In this document: piece by piece, positions 8,349-17,200 of the stretch | How positions within the stretch are numbered: the stretch's first letter is position 1 | Layout of the letters: each line of letters opens with the position of its first letter | Source of the DNA: an uncultured Lachnospiraceae bacterium | Lineage (GTDB): Bacteria; Bacillota; Clostridia; Lachnospirales; Lachnospiraceae | Assembly: GCA_910586715.1 (NCBI GenBank) | Contig: CAJUJG010000005.1 | Location: 62,001-126,000, forward strand | Direction of reading: 5' to 3' | Length of the DNA: 64,000 nucleotides | Translations under genes and position numbers: made by a program | Notes under the pieces: generated by a model | The model's database searches: none | The model's input: the letters and a program-made list of their open reading frames with translations, nothing else | What the model was told of the DNA's origin: nothing

Positions 8349-9386
8349 TCAAAAGGTATTTTGCCCCCTATGATATAATTCGTCCCCGCGCACCGGCTCT
8401 AAAAACCTGCTTTCGTCCTCATGACGGATAATCCGGTCTTTTCCCTCCGTGATTTTCCCAATCACCGCCGCAAAGATACCGCGCCGCGCAAGCCCCTGAA
8501 CCAACGCACCGCCGTTTTTGCACGTAACGAGCAGGCTTCCTCCAGCCATAAGCTTATAGGGATTCAAATCAAAATACTCGCATACCTCGATGGTTTCCTG
8601 CCTTACAGGTATGTGACCCAAGTCTGCGACCAGTCCGACACTGTTATTTGCAGCCAGCTCCCAAAGTCCCCCATAGATGCCTCCCTCTCTTGCCGCCTGC
8701 ATATAGCTTGCGCCGGACTTCACGGCGCAGGCTGCCTCCGGTATCACGGAAATATATTTTAAAAAGTCCGCCGCATCCTGTACAATATCCGCCGGATAGC
8801 GTGCTTTCAGCCTGTCGGGACTGCTTCTTGCAAGCACCGCCGTACCCTCCAAACCAAGCCACTTTGTCATCACAATGTCGTCTCCCGCCGCCGCACCCTT
8901 CATGCCTGCCTTGCAGGAATGCGTCATATGAATGACACAGTTTGCCGTTTCAACGCCAATCCACGGCAAAACCTGAACCGTCACGTTCCTGACCGGAATT
9001 CGCAGCTCGTCGGCACGCTGCGCCGTCTCCGCAAGCATCTCGCGCACCTTAATCTCACGGAGCCGTTCCGGAACAAAAAGCGTAACGCCCGCATACGCGC
9101 TGCCATTTGTATCACCGAACGCACCTTTTGCCGCGGCGCAGTTAAGCGCAGCCTCATACGCTCTTGCCACGGCATTTTTTCCGCCCGCCGATGCCTGCAC
9201 GAAAGCAAATGACTGCGCATTTGTACCGTCAGCGGTTTTACAATCGGCATCCCCATATGGAAAAATGGCGCAGAAATCCCCTATTCCTGCGCCATCGTAA
9301 AACGTTCGGTTATTTGTTGAATTTGTCTTTATCACTTTCACGACCGAACGCTCATAAACGTCCTCGCTCAGTTTTCCGTAATTCAT
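8349..9386 (-). CDS. AIR synthase-related (PurM/HypE-like) protein
   Basis: A 345-residue protein with the two-domain ATP-binding fold of the PurM/SelD/HypE superfamily. The FYDGAGIGDFCAIFP N terminus, the TKWLGLEGTAVLARSS centre (like HypE) and the C-terminal GSLLVTCKNGGALVQGLARRGIFAAVIGKI segment are the recognisable parts. These Clostridial proteins are usually annotated only as AIR synthase related; no hydrogenase maturation genes are nearby, so a HypE role is not supported. It follows a VanW-family gene by 25 bases with an AAGGGGA ribosome-binding site, so the two are probably co-transcribed. The reaction is unknown. Confidence 0.82.
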   Translation of the reverse strand: MNYGKLSEDVYERSVVKVIKTNSTNNRTFYDGAGIGDFCAIFPYGDADCKTADGTNAQSFAFVQASAGGKNAVARAYEAALNCAAAKGAFGDTNGSAYAGVTLFVPERLREIKVREMLAETAQRADELRIPVRNVTVQVLPWIGVETANCVIHMTHSCKAGMKGAAAGDDIVMTKWLGLEGTAVLARSSPDRLKARYPADIVQDAADFLKYISVIPEAACAVKSGASYMQAAREGGIYGGLWELAANNSVGLVADLGHIPVRQETIEVCEYFDLNPYKLMAGGSLLVTCKNGGALVQGLARRGIFAAVIGKITEGKDRIIRHEDESRFLEPVRGDELYHRGQNTF

Positions 9387-9411
9387 TTAAAATCCCCTTA
9401 ATGTAATGCAT

Positions 9412-10974
9412 TTATGGCTGCTGTGCCTGCTGTTGTTGCTGCGCCTGCTGCTGTGCTTCAAGCTGCTGCTGTTGAAGCGCCTGATAGTATGCCTCCAAAT
9501 CCGCCTGCTGCTGCGCTGCCGCCGCAACCTCCGCCTGAATAGCCGCCGCCTCTGCCTTGCACGCATCAATGCTTCCCGAGTCAATCGCCGCCTGAATCCT
9601 TGCCGCATGCGCCGGATTATCGGTGTTGATTCCCACGGTTGCCGTTCTCGGCGAAACCTTATATGCGCTCTTATTAATGACATCACGGCTGACCTCCGCA
9701 CCGTTTTCCACAACGACCTTCCATAACTGTGCCGTATATCCGATATGTGCCGATTCCACATGAATATACCCAATTCCCTGACCGGGCGCAGCGGTAATCA
9801 CCTCATGGTCGGGACGCGTTACCGACAGTGTTTCGCTCTCATAGAGCACCTCACGGTCGGATGAACGCTCCTCCACACCATATATCGTAAATGTAATCTG
9901 CTTATTTTCCGTATGCCCTTCAATATAAATTGGATTGCTGTAATTGTTTACGAACTTAAAATCCTTGCCTGCCGATTCCGCGATTGCCGCATCCATAGAA
10001 GGCTTTACATAAGTCACAATCATGGAATGGTTATGCCGTTCCGTCACCTCAAGCTCTGATAAAAGAACCGTATTGTAGAGCGTTGTCGAAACCTGGCAAA
10101 TACCGCCGCCTAAACTCTCCACAACTTTACCATTCAGATAAGAACCTGCCGGAAAATAACCGTTTGCCTCTGTAAACGGCTTTATCGTCTCATATGTTGA
10201 AAACTCATCGCCCGGATATAAAATTGTGGAATTAATCAGATTACAGCCATTTTCAATATTTTTACACCGTGCCGCGCTGCTTGTCGAGTAGCTTGTCGTA
10301 AAGGTTCCCAATACATCGGTGAGCTTGGAAAGCTCCTCGGCGCTTCCTTTTGGTTCGGTTACGTCAACAACCAAGTCGATTGCCGCATCCTGATGATCCC
10401 ATTCGTCTGTAATATATTCTGATACCTTTAGCAGCGATTCTTCAATATTAACCGTCTCGCCTGCCTGACCTTCCTCAATTTCAAAAGCGCCGTCCACACG
10501 TGTCATCGTCGCGTTTTTCGCTAAAATATCGTACTGCGTGCACTGCTCCTCAAGCACTGACCGCACCATATTCTCGTCAAGTGACAGCTCAAGGTCATAT
10601 ACCTTACTGCCCTTTTTCAAATCCTGAATTGCCATGTAGCGTTTGATAAAATTTCCCTTTTTGCCAACCGACATTGCCTCTGACAAAACATCCGTATTTT
10701 CCCATTTTAATCCCAATTCACCGGCAGTTACCGCCACATAACAATCCCCCGGCGCGCCCAACGTCACATTCTTGGTTTTTAAATTATCCACATACTGGCT
10801 GACAGCCTGCTGCGCTTCATCAGCTGTCATTCCGGAAAGCTCTACTTCTCCTATGTAAACACCGTTCAGTATGGTATCGTTCTCCTCTTTTGCCTCTGCC
10901 GCAGTCTCTCCCAAACTACCCATAAGCACTATCATCAGCGCAAGCGTCCACAGATATTTGAAACACTTTTTCAT
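9412..10974 (-). CDS. VanW family secreted protein
   Basis: A secreted or membrane-tethered protein of about 520 residues. A signal peptide (MKKCFKYLWTLALMIVLMGSLG) is followed by two putative peptidoglycan-binding_4-like segments (NGVYIGEVELSGMTADEAQ and onward), the VanW domain with the signature GGGICQVSTTLYN and RHNHSMIV, then a G5-like segment (VLYESETLSVTRP...). The C terminus is a low-complexity Gln/Ala-rich tail ending in about 20 mostly Gln residues. VanW proteins occur in glycopeptide-resistance and sporulation contexts but their reaction is unknown; there is no van ligase cluster here, so this is not evidence of vancomycin resistance. The start is either the ATG at 10974 (chosen, best signal peptide) or 10986. 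Confidence 0.88.
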   Translation of the reverse strand: MKKCFKYLWTLALMIVLMGSLGETAAEAKEENDTILNGVYIGEVELSGMTADEAQQAVSQYVDNLKTKNVTLGAPGDCYVAVTAGELGLKWENTDVLSEAMSVGKKGNFIKRYMAIQDLKKGSKVYDLELSLDENMVRSVLEEQCTQYDILAKNATMTRVDGAFEIEEGQAGETVNIEESLLKVSEYITDEWDHQDAAIDLVVDVTEPKGSAEELSKLTDVLGTFTTSYSTSSAARCKNIENGCNLINSTILYPGDEFSTYETIKPFTEANGYFPAGSYLNGKVVESLGGGICQVSTTLYNTVLLSELEVTERHNHSMIVTYVKPSMDAAIAESAGKDFKFVNNYSNPIYIEGHTENKQITFTIYGVEERSSDREVLYESETLSVTRPDHEVITAAPGQGIGYIHVESAHIGYTAQLWKVVVENGAEVSRDVINKSAYKVSPRTATVGINTDNPAHAARIQAAIDSGSIDACKAEAAAIQAEVAAAAQQQADLEAYYQALQQQQLEAQQQAQQQQQAQQP

Positions 10975-11290
10975 ATCAATAACCATGCCTTTCCCATGTC
11001 CGCAGCTAAATCACTGCAATTTTAATATGCAACATTTTTTAATTCTTCTTTTCTTAACCGGTTACAGTTCACACCCAATGTCAGTTTTTATCGGCATACA
11101 AGCGATTGAGGTGTGAATTATAACAGATTTTGCACACAAAATACTAAAAGGCGAGCATTTTGGCGCATGATTCCCACTACTTTGGTGGATGTCTGAACAG
11201 TAACCTTAACCATTCTGTAAATTGTCGGAATATAAATTACACTAACGACTTGTAATTTACATAATTTATGTATTATAATCAAATGGTATT
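10975..11290. other. Intergenic region upstream of vanW-like gene
   Basis: This stretch has no supported gene. It holds an 8-bp inverted repeat TTCACACC (11068-11075) / GGTGTGAA (11110-11117) separated by 34 bases, which could be an operator for the vanW-like gene, and an AT-rich part near 11230-11280 just after the microprotein stop. No promoter could be fixed with confidence. Confidence 0.4.
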
Positions 11291-11401
11291 CTAATACCCT
11301 ACAACGCTTGCGACCAAAGGTATTACCATACAAAGCACTAAAATAACCGCAATGACAGCCGCGATTGTACGTTGAGTTTTTTTGTTATTCATGTTCATCA
11401 T
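11291..11401 (-). CDS. 36-residue single-pass membrane microprotein
   Basis: A very short gene: two adjacent ATG codons (11401, 11398), an AAAAGGGGTG ribosome-binding site nine bases upstream, and a stop TAG at 11291. The product has a polar, basic head (MMNMNNKKTQR) and one hydrophobic helix of about 22 residues (TIAAVIAVILVLCMVIPLVASV) ending in GY. The head-plus-helix layout resembles small membrane proteins such as Prli42 of Listeria, but this is similarity of layout, not demonstrated homology. It is divergent from the membrane-anchored TPR-like gene, the two ribosome-binding sites lying only about 15 bases apart. Function unknown. Confidence 0.7.
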   Translation of the reverse strand: MMNMNNKKTQRTIAAVIAVILVLCMVIPLVASVVGY

Positions 11402-11436
11402 GCGCTGTTCACCCCTTTTCTGAAAGGATATTATAT

Positions 11437-12045
11437 ATGAATTTTATAATCATTACAAGCTTTTTGATTTTTTCAATTGTATTTTTTTTCGCACGCAGAC
11501 GGACCACACGTATTGAAGATGCCCGGGAACGTGAATTTTGGGAGCGGGAAAAACGCGCCAATTTTATAAGACGCAAGTCCCTTGACGGTCTGAACTACAT
11601 TCACATTCCCGAAGAGCTTCTGAATATGAAGCCTTCTTCCACTACGGACGCTTTAAATACCAGTATTAAAGACTTGAATGACTTGTCCGAATATCAAATC
11701 GTAAATCTCACTGGTTATACAAACACAGATTTAAAGCTTGAATATGGTACTGCTAATATTACTATATTAAGCGAATTTGATTTACATTACACAAATCTTG
11801 TAACGCTGCTGCAAAAACTTGCAGAACAGCTTTATGAAAACAATGAATACGAACTTGCTGCCGCTACTTTGGAATTTGCCGTTTCCACAGGCACCGACGT
11901 AAGCCAGTCCTACTATCTTTTGGCAGATATATACCAGCAAACCGGAGCGCCGGAAAAAATTGCCGACCTAATTAAACATGCGCAAAATGTTAATTCCCTG
12001 ATGAAGGATACGATCGTCCAAAGGCTGACAGAAGATTATCAATAA
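11437..12045 (+). CDS. Membrane-anchored TPR-like protein
   Basis: A protein of 202 residues, unrecognised by name. It begins with one membrane helix (MNFIIITSFLIFSIVFFF), a basic stop-transfer stretch (ARRRTTR) and a charged juxtamembrane helix (REREFWEREKRANFIRRKS). The C-terminal half looks like two TPR-type helical pairs (LAEQLYENNEYELAAATLEFAVSTGTDVSQSYYLLADIYQQTG), so it is probably a cytoplasmic scaffold tethered to the membrane. I placed the start at 11437, not at an upstream in-frame ATG at 11365, because AAAGGA lies eight bases before it and the helix begins there. Its 3' end overlaps the opposing exonuclease gene by 56 bases. Confidence 0.8.
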   Translation: MNFIIITSFLIFSIVFFFARRRTTRIEDAREREFWEREKRANFIRRKSLDGLNYIHIPEELLNMKPSSTTDALNTSIKDLNDLSEYQIVNLTGYTNTDLKLEYGTANITILSEFDLHYTNLVTLLQKLAEQLYENNEYELAAATLEFAVSTGTDVSQSYYLLADIYQQTGAPEKIADLIKHAQNVNSLMKDTIVQRLTEDYQ

Positions 12046-12763
12046 GTCTGCTTGCCTCATTTTTTGTCATCTTCTTTAAATTAATACACTCCGTCGTCAC
12101 ATTTATGACAGGCTGCAGCACAACGCTGTCATTTTCGCCCGCGCACATTTCAAGACGGTACTGTTTTGCAAGCTTTTGCAGCAATTCATACTGCTTTGGT
12201 GTAATCGGGCCTTCTTTTTTTACCTGATACACCAAATCCTTCGGACAAAACACATCTGCCTCCTTATCCGAAAATTCACTCACAAGCCTTTGATACAGCA
12301 TATGCGTAGCGAGCGCGTCATTCAGCGCCCTGTGCGCATCCAAATGGATTTGATAGTGCTCACACAATGCGCTTAAACTGCGGCTTTCCAAATCACGAAG
12401 AAACCGCCTTGCAATTCTAAGCGTATCAATACCCTTACGGTCAAATTTCTTCTTTTGGTTTACTGCCGCTTTTTTAACAAATGAATAATCAAAAATGAGA
12501 TTATGCCCTAGCAGAATATCATCGCCTGCAAAGCTGATAAAATCGTCCAGCACTGACTCAATATAAGGCGCATTTATGACGTCTGTGTCATGAATTCCCG
12601 TAAGCTGCGTTATCCGCTCTGGAAGACCTTTACCAGGATTGACAAACGTCGCAAATGTATCAACAACCTCACCGTTTCGCACACTTGCGGCTCCAAGTTC
12701 TATTATTTTTTCATATTTTGGATTTAATCCCGTCGTTTCTATGTCGAAAACCACATAGTTCAT
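11990..12763 (-). CDS. DnaQ-like 3'-5' exonuclease
   Basis: A DEDDh-family exonuclease of 257 residues, related to PolC/DnaQ proofreading domains. Motif I is FDIETTGL (Asp7, Glu9), motif II GHNLIFDYSF, motif III HRALNDALAT with the general-base His. A C-terminal extension of about 85 residues (PITPKQYELLQKLAKQY... MTKNEASRLIDNLL) looks like a small helical module sometimes attached to such enzymes. The start at 12763 is favoured over 12781 because AGGGA lies upstream of it and no site precedes the outer ATG. The gene follows the glycosyltransferase with little or no gap and converges on a plus-strand gene, overlapping it at the 3' end. Confidence 0.9.
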   Translation of the reverse strand: MNYVVFDIETTGLNPKYEKIIELGAASVRNGEVVDTFATFVNPGKGLPERITQLTGIHDTDVINAPYIESVLDDFISFAGDDILLGHNLIFDYSFVKKAAVNQKKKFDRKGIDTLRIARRFLRDLESRSLSALCEHYQIHLDAHRALNDALATHMLYQRLVSEFSDKEADVFCPKDLVYQVKKEGPITPKQYELLQKLAKQYRLEMCAGENDSVVLQPVINVTTECINLKKMTKNEASRLIDNLLSAFGRSYPSSGN

Positions 12764-12777
12764 TGGTATCCCTGTCA

Positions 12778-13716
12778 TCATTTTTGTTTGTTTTTATACT
12801 CCGTATCAAGATAAATAAGGTTCATTTCGTAATCCTGTTTGTTTTTCTGATTAATCGTAGAAAGCGTAAGCCCTGCAAAAAATGCCTGCATCGCTGCAAG
12901 ATACACAAAACAGCAGACAATCAAAGTCGGAAACCGGTCTACAAAACCCGTTGAAAAATATTCCCCCAAAACAGGCGCAAGAAACGCTGTCGAAATTACT
13001 GTAAGAATTACGGAAATCCACGTAAAAAATTTCATTGGTTTGTAATTTTTATAAAGTTTAACGATTGTCATCAATACTTTAACGCCATCCGAATACGTGT
13101 TCAATTTTGATACGCTGCCCTCCGGTCTGTCACGGTATTGGATAATCACATTTTCCACGCGCATATTTTTATCAATGGCATGAATGCTCATCTCTGTCTC
13201 AATCTCAAACCCTTTTGAGAGTACCGGAAACGATTTCACAAACTGATAGCTGAATGCACGGTAACCTGTCATAATATCACGAATATCGCTCTTAAACATG
13301 CTGTTAATCGCGCCGCGCACCAAAGAATTTCCAAAATTATGAAATGGACGTTTATTTTCTTCAAAATAAGAGGACGACAGCCTGTCCCCCACGACCATAT
13401 CCGCATTCCGTTCCAAAACCGCTTCGCAAAGCTTAGGCGCTTCATCAGCCGGATAGGTGTCATCGCCATCTGTCATAATATAACACTTCGCGTCAATCTC
13501 GCGAAACATCCGACGGATGACGTTTCCTTTTCCCTGCTGATATTCATAACGTACCACAGCGCCCGCCTTTTTGGCAATCTCATCCGTTCCGTCCTTGGAA
13601 TTGTTATCGTATACGTAAATCGTGGCATTGGGCAAAACAGTCCGAAAATCCTTTACTACCTTTTCTATTGTCTTACTTTCATTATAACACGGTATCAGCA
13701 CCGCAATTTCATCCAT
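12778..13716 (-). CDS. Family 2 glycosyltransferase with C-terminal membrane segments
   Basis: A 312-residue glycosyltransferase: GT-A domain with VLIPCYNESKTIEKVV at the N terminus, the NNSKDGT nucleotide-sugar region, and a metal-binding TDGDDTYP motif in the DxD position. The C terminus has two predicted membrane helices (FFTWISVILTVISTAFLAPV and VCCFVYLAAMQAFFAGLTL). This pattern fits polyprenyl-phosphate sugar transferases (DPM1/GtrB-like) that load a lipid carrier at the inner membrane face; the sugar is not known. An AAGGAG site nine bases before 13716 supports that start rather than 13743. It sits between tadA and the exonuclease. Confidence 0.88.
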   Translation of the reverse strand: MDEIAVLIPCYNESKTIEKVVKDFRTVLPNATIYVYDNNSKDGTDEIAKKAGAVVRYEYQQGKGNVIRRMFREIDAKCYIMTDGDDTYPADEAPKLCEAVLERNADMVVGDRLSSSYFEENKRPFHNFGNSLVRGAINSMFKSDIRDIMTGYRAFSYQFVKSFPVLSKGFEIETEMSIHAIDKNMRVENVIIQYRDRPEGSVSKLNTYSDGVKVLMTIVKLYKNYKPMKFFTWISVILTVISTAFLAPVLGEYFSTGFVDRFPTLIVCCFVYLAAMQAFFAGLTLSTINQKNKQDYEMNLIYLDTEYKNKQK

Positions 13717-13798
13717 GTACCAGTCTCCTTCTTTTATATCCATTATCTCAATAATAGCTATAGTTTAACATATCCCAGTTACATAATAAAGAGGTAAA

Positions 13799-14287
13799 TT
13801 ACATTTTTTCGAGCTTATTGCGAATACGCAGTTCTTTAAAAAAGGTTTTAAGAAGCGCGGAGCACTCCTCCTCCATAACACCGCGCACAGCTTCTACCTG
13901 ATGGTTAAACTGCGGCATATTAAGGATATTTAAAATGGAACCCGCGCATCCTGCTTTGGGATTCATACACGCCATGACCACACGCGGAATGCGCGCCTGC
14001 ACAATTGCCCCTGCACACATTTGGCAAGGCTCAAGGGTAACATACATCGTACACTCCTCAAGCCGCCAGTCACCAATTACTTTACTCGCACGCTTTATTG
14101 CCGTAATTTCCGCATGTGCAAGCGTATTTTTATCCGTATTCCTGCGATTGTAACCTCTGCCGATAACTTTTCCTTCATGCACAATCACACAGCCAATCGG
14201 GACTTCCCCCAGTGCATACGCTTTCTTTGCCTGTCTGTACGCATCCTTCATGTATTTTTCATCTAAATTTATTTCATTTGACTTCAT
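13799..14287 (-). CDS. tadA: tRNA-specific adenosine deaminase
   Basis: A zinc-dependent deaminase that converts A34 to inosine in tRNA-Arg(ACG). At 162 residues it has normal length; the catalytic HAE (His58, Glu60) and PCQMC (Cys88, Cys91) zinc motifs are intact, with the EVPIGCVIV N-terminal strand typical of TadA. It begins one base after the stop of the giant secreted protease gene, with only a weak GGTGG site, so translation may depend on coupling to that gene. An 82-base gap to the glycosyltransferase follows. TadA is normally essential, so its position behind a 5-kb secreted-protein gene is unusual. Confidence 0.95.
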   Translation of the reverse strand: MKSNEINLDEKYMKDAYRQAKKAYALGEVPIGCVIVHEGKVIGRGYNRRNTDKNTLAHAEITAIKRASKVIGDWRLEECTMYVTLEPCQMCAGAIVQARIPRVVMACMNPKAGCAGSILNILNMPQFNHQVEAVRGVMEEECSALLKTFFKELRIRNKLEKM

Positions 14288-14288
14288 A

Positions 14289-17200
14289 TTATTTATTTTG
14301 CCACCACCATTGAAAGGGTTTTGTCTTAATTTTAAATTTTACCGTTTTCGTGCCGCCAAAATCACCAATGCCTTTTATATAAAGCTTTGCCGTTCCCTTT
14401 TTTATATTATTGTCATAGCCCGTAATTTCATAATCCACACCTTGCGCCAGCTCACTGTCATAGCCCTTGTACGAAACACAGACTCCGGTATCCGAATCCG
14501 GCTCAAGTTCGCTTCCGGTATAGGTCTGCGCCTCAACGGTTACCTTTGCCTTTCCAATGTCGTATGCCGCTATGCGGTACAAGCCGCTCACGCTTCCATA
14601 GTATGCGCCCGATTCCGCCGCGTTTACCGTAACACACAGCTGCGTACCCTGCAGTACCATGTCGTCCTTTCCAACAGGTTTTCCGGTATCCGCATAAGTG
14701 TATTTTACAGAGGCTTTATCATAGTCTTTGCCTGACGACAGCCTGTTTCCATTTTTGTCCACAATCACAAAGCTCGTTTCAAATTTGCCTGCTTTCTTTG
14801 TATAAACCTTATCCTTTGCCAACAGCATAAGCCCGCCGATGTCCTGTTTAACGATTGTAAACACAGCTTCTCTTTTTCCTTTATAGCTTCCTTTTCCTGT
14901 AATTACCACGGCAGGCGCCTTTTTATCCGATGCGGCTGCAACTGACGTATTATTTTTATAGGAAAGCTTATAATCGGTGTTCTCCTCAAGAAGCTGATTT
15001 CCACAATACACATGCAAAGCAGGCTTTGCACCGCCCTTTGCATACGCAACCTCCTGTGTTTCAAATACAAAGCGCATCAGCTCAGCTTCATCTTTTTGAA
15101 TATTATAGCATACCGTAAATGGAACTTCTTTTGTCCCTTTATAACCGTTCATGCCATGAATTACAATTGCCGCTTTTCCAGGAATGTCATTATTTTTATA
15201 GGAAAGCTTATAGTCCGTACCTTCAATAAGCGTCCTGCTTCCATCCTTGACAACAGGTTTCGGCTCCAAAGCTTCGCCCATGTATTCAAACATGCCGATA
15301 TTTTTGACCTTTGTCTTTAAAATCGTTTTTTTACTGACATCGGCATCCGGTTCAGGGAGTATTTCAAAATTAAGCGTCTGTATCCCCGTATAACTGCCCT
15401 TTCCTTTTACAGTCATGACAGGTTTTTTTGATTTCTGCGTCTCTTCCACGGATACTTTTATGTTGTTTTTATAAGTGACTGTATAATCAATACCCTCTGT
15501 CAAAAGCCGGTTTCCGTCATACACTTGAGCGTCCTGCTTCAGTGCGGCTCCCGTGTACGTAAGATTTTTTACGCCTGTTACCCAGAAATCATTTCTGTAC
15601 GCAAAAATCTTACAGGCAGCGCTGATTCCATCAATTGCCGCCGTCAGTGTAATCTTCGCCGTATCAGATGCGCAGACGGCATATATTCTATCATCTGAAA
15701 TATAAAGAATCTCTTTGCCATCCATGCCATTTATGACAAGTGTGTCATTTTTCTGTACAATTTCCAGCACATTGTCGTTTTCGTCATATGCAGACCATAT
15801 CAGTTCCTGCTCATATGGATAGTGTGCCGGTTTCGGCATAATTTTAAACGCTTTCCATGTATCCCGCGCAATTTCTATATCTTCTATAGACATTTCGAGC
15901 GCTGTCAAAACAGGTCTTGTCGTAATTGTCTTCGCCTCTGTCTTTTCAAGGTCCGAATTCAGTCCATTAACAGTAACTGCAAGTTTATAACTGTACGATG
16001 TATCCGGAACCACTGTATTGTCAATGTATTGTCCTTCCGTGATATTTTTCGCAATGCAGACGTATTTGGGTGTATCCTGTTTCGATGTCTCACTTCGATA
16101 TATCGTATAAGACTGCACATTTTGTTCCGCATCCCATAAAAGCCTGACAACTGTTTGTCCGCCTTGTTTTTGTTCCGCAATCGTTGAAAATGCCGCCGGT
16201 CTCGGCAAAACTGCCGTATCCAGCACGCGAATCGCCGGCACCCCAATCCTGCTTCCATCCTCTGCCGTAAAATATGACTGTATCCTATAGCGGTAACGGT
16301 TTCCGGCTTCCACCGTTTTGTCTGTATAAGCTGCTGCCGAATTTCCTTCCAAAACATTGAGCACGCGAAAATCTCCTTGATTATCGCTTCTTTCTATAAT
16401 GTAACCTTCTGCTCCTTTTGCCGTCTTCCATACAAGGTTTACACCATTTCCCTCCATATACTGCGCTGCTTCAAGTGTAACAGTTTCTGGAAATGTTAAA
16501 ACTTTATCAGATAATGCCGGCTGCCCTTTTGTCCATCCGCCATCCGTTCGCATTGCACTTGGAACAAGATAATACCAATACGTCTTTCCCTTGGATACCG
16601 TATCCTCATAATAAAATGTGTCTGTCTGCGCATCAATCTCCGCAATCAATTCTCCTTTGTCTGATGCTGTTTCACTTCTGTAAATTGCTGTCCTGTCGGC
16701 TCCCAAACTGCCGTCCCACGTAATCGCTACCGTATTTTCATAATCATATTCTATCCGTTGTATGCTGACTGCATCCGGCTTCATTTGAAACACAATGGTT
16801 GAAGACACGCCTGTTTCCGGAATAATCTCTTTGCCCGACTCATCATATGCTTTCACATAATATTGATGTTCATCACAAGGACGGTAGTTTGCGCTCTCCA
16901 TATTCATCAATGCACTCGCATTTTTGACCGTCGCAGAGAATGTTTTGCCGTTCACCTTATGAAAAAGCTTATAAGACGATGCGCCGCTCACGGGAATCCA
17001 CTCAAAATATGCCCTGTAATAACTGTTCTGCCGCCAAGTCAGATTTCTGTTAATGCATGCCGTGCTCCAGTTCGTGTACTCGTTTCCATGCACGGCGCGC
17101 AATTTATAATAATAATTTCCAAGCGCCCATCCATCCGTATCAATTACATAAGAATACGCATCACCTGATGTAAAATCCTCTACATGTACATCCTCTGCGT

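Noticed and set aside
8349..9386. HypE hydrogenase maturation role for the AIR-synthase-like protein
   Set aside because: No hyp or hydrogenase genes are in the window, and the C-terminal PRICG-like motif of HypE is not seen.
9412..10974. VanW protein as a vancomycin-resistance marker
   Set aside because: No vanA/B-type ligase, vanH, vanX or vanRS genes are nearby; VanW-domain proteins are common in Clostridia without resistance.
11118..11333. 71-codon minus-strand frame in the gap before the vanW-like gene
   Set aside because: It runs over the microprotein gene in another frame and has no ribosome-binding site; the 36-residue frame is much more protein-like.
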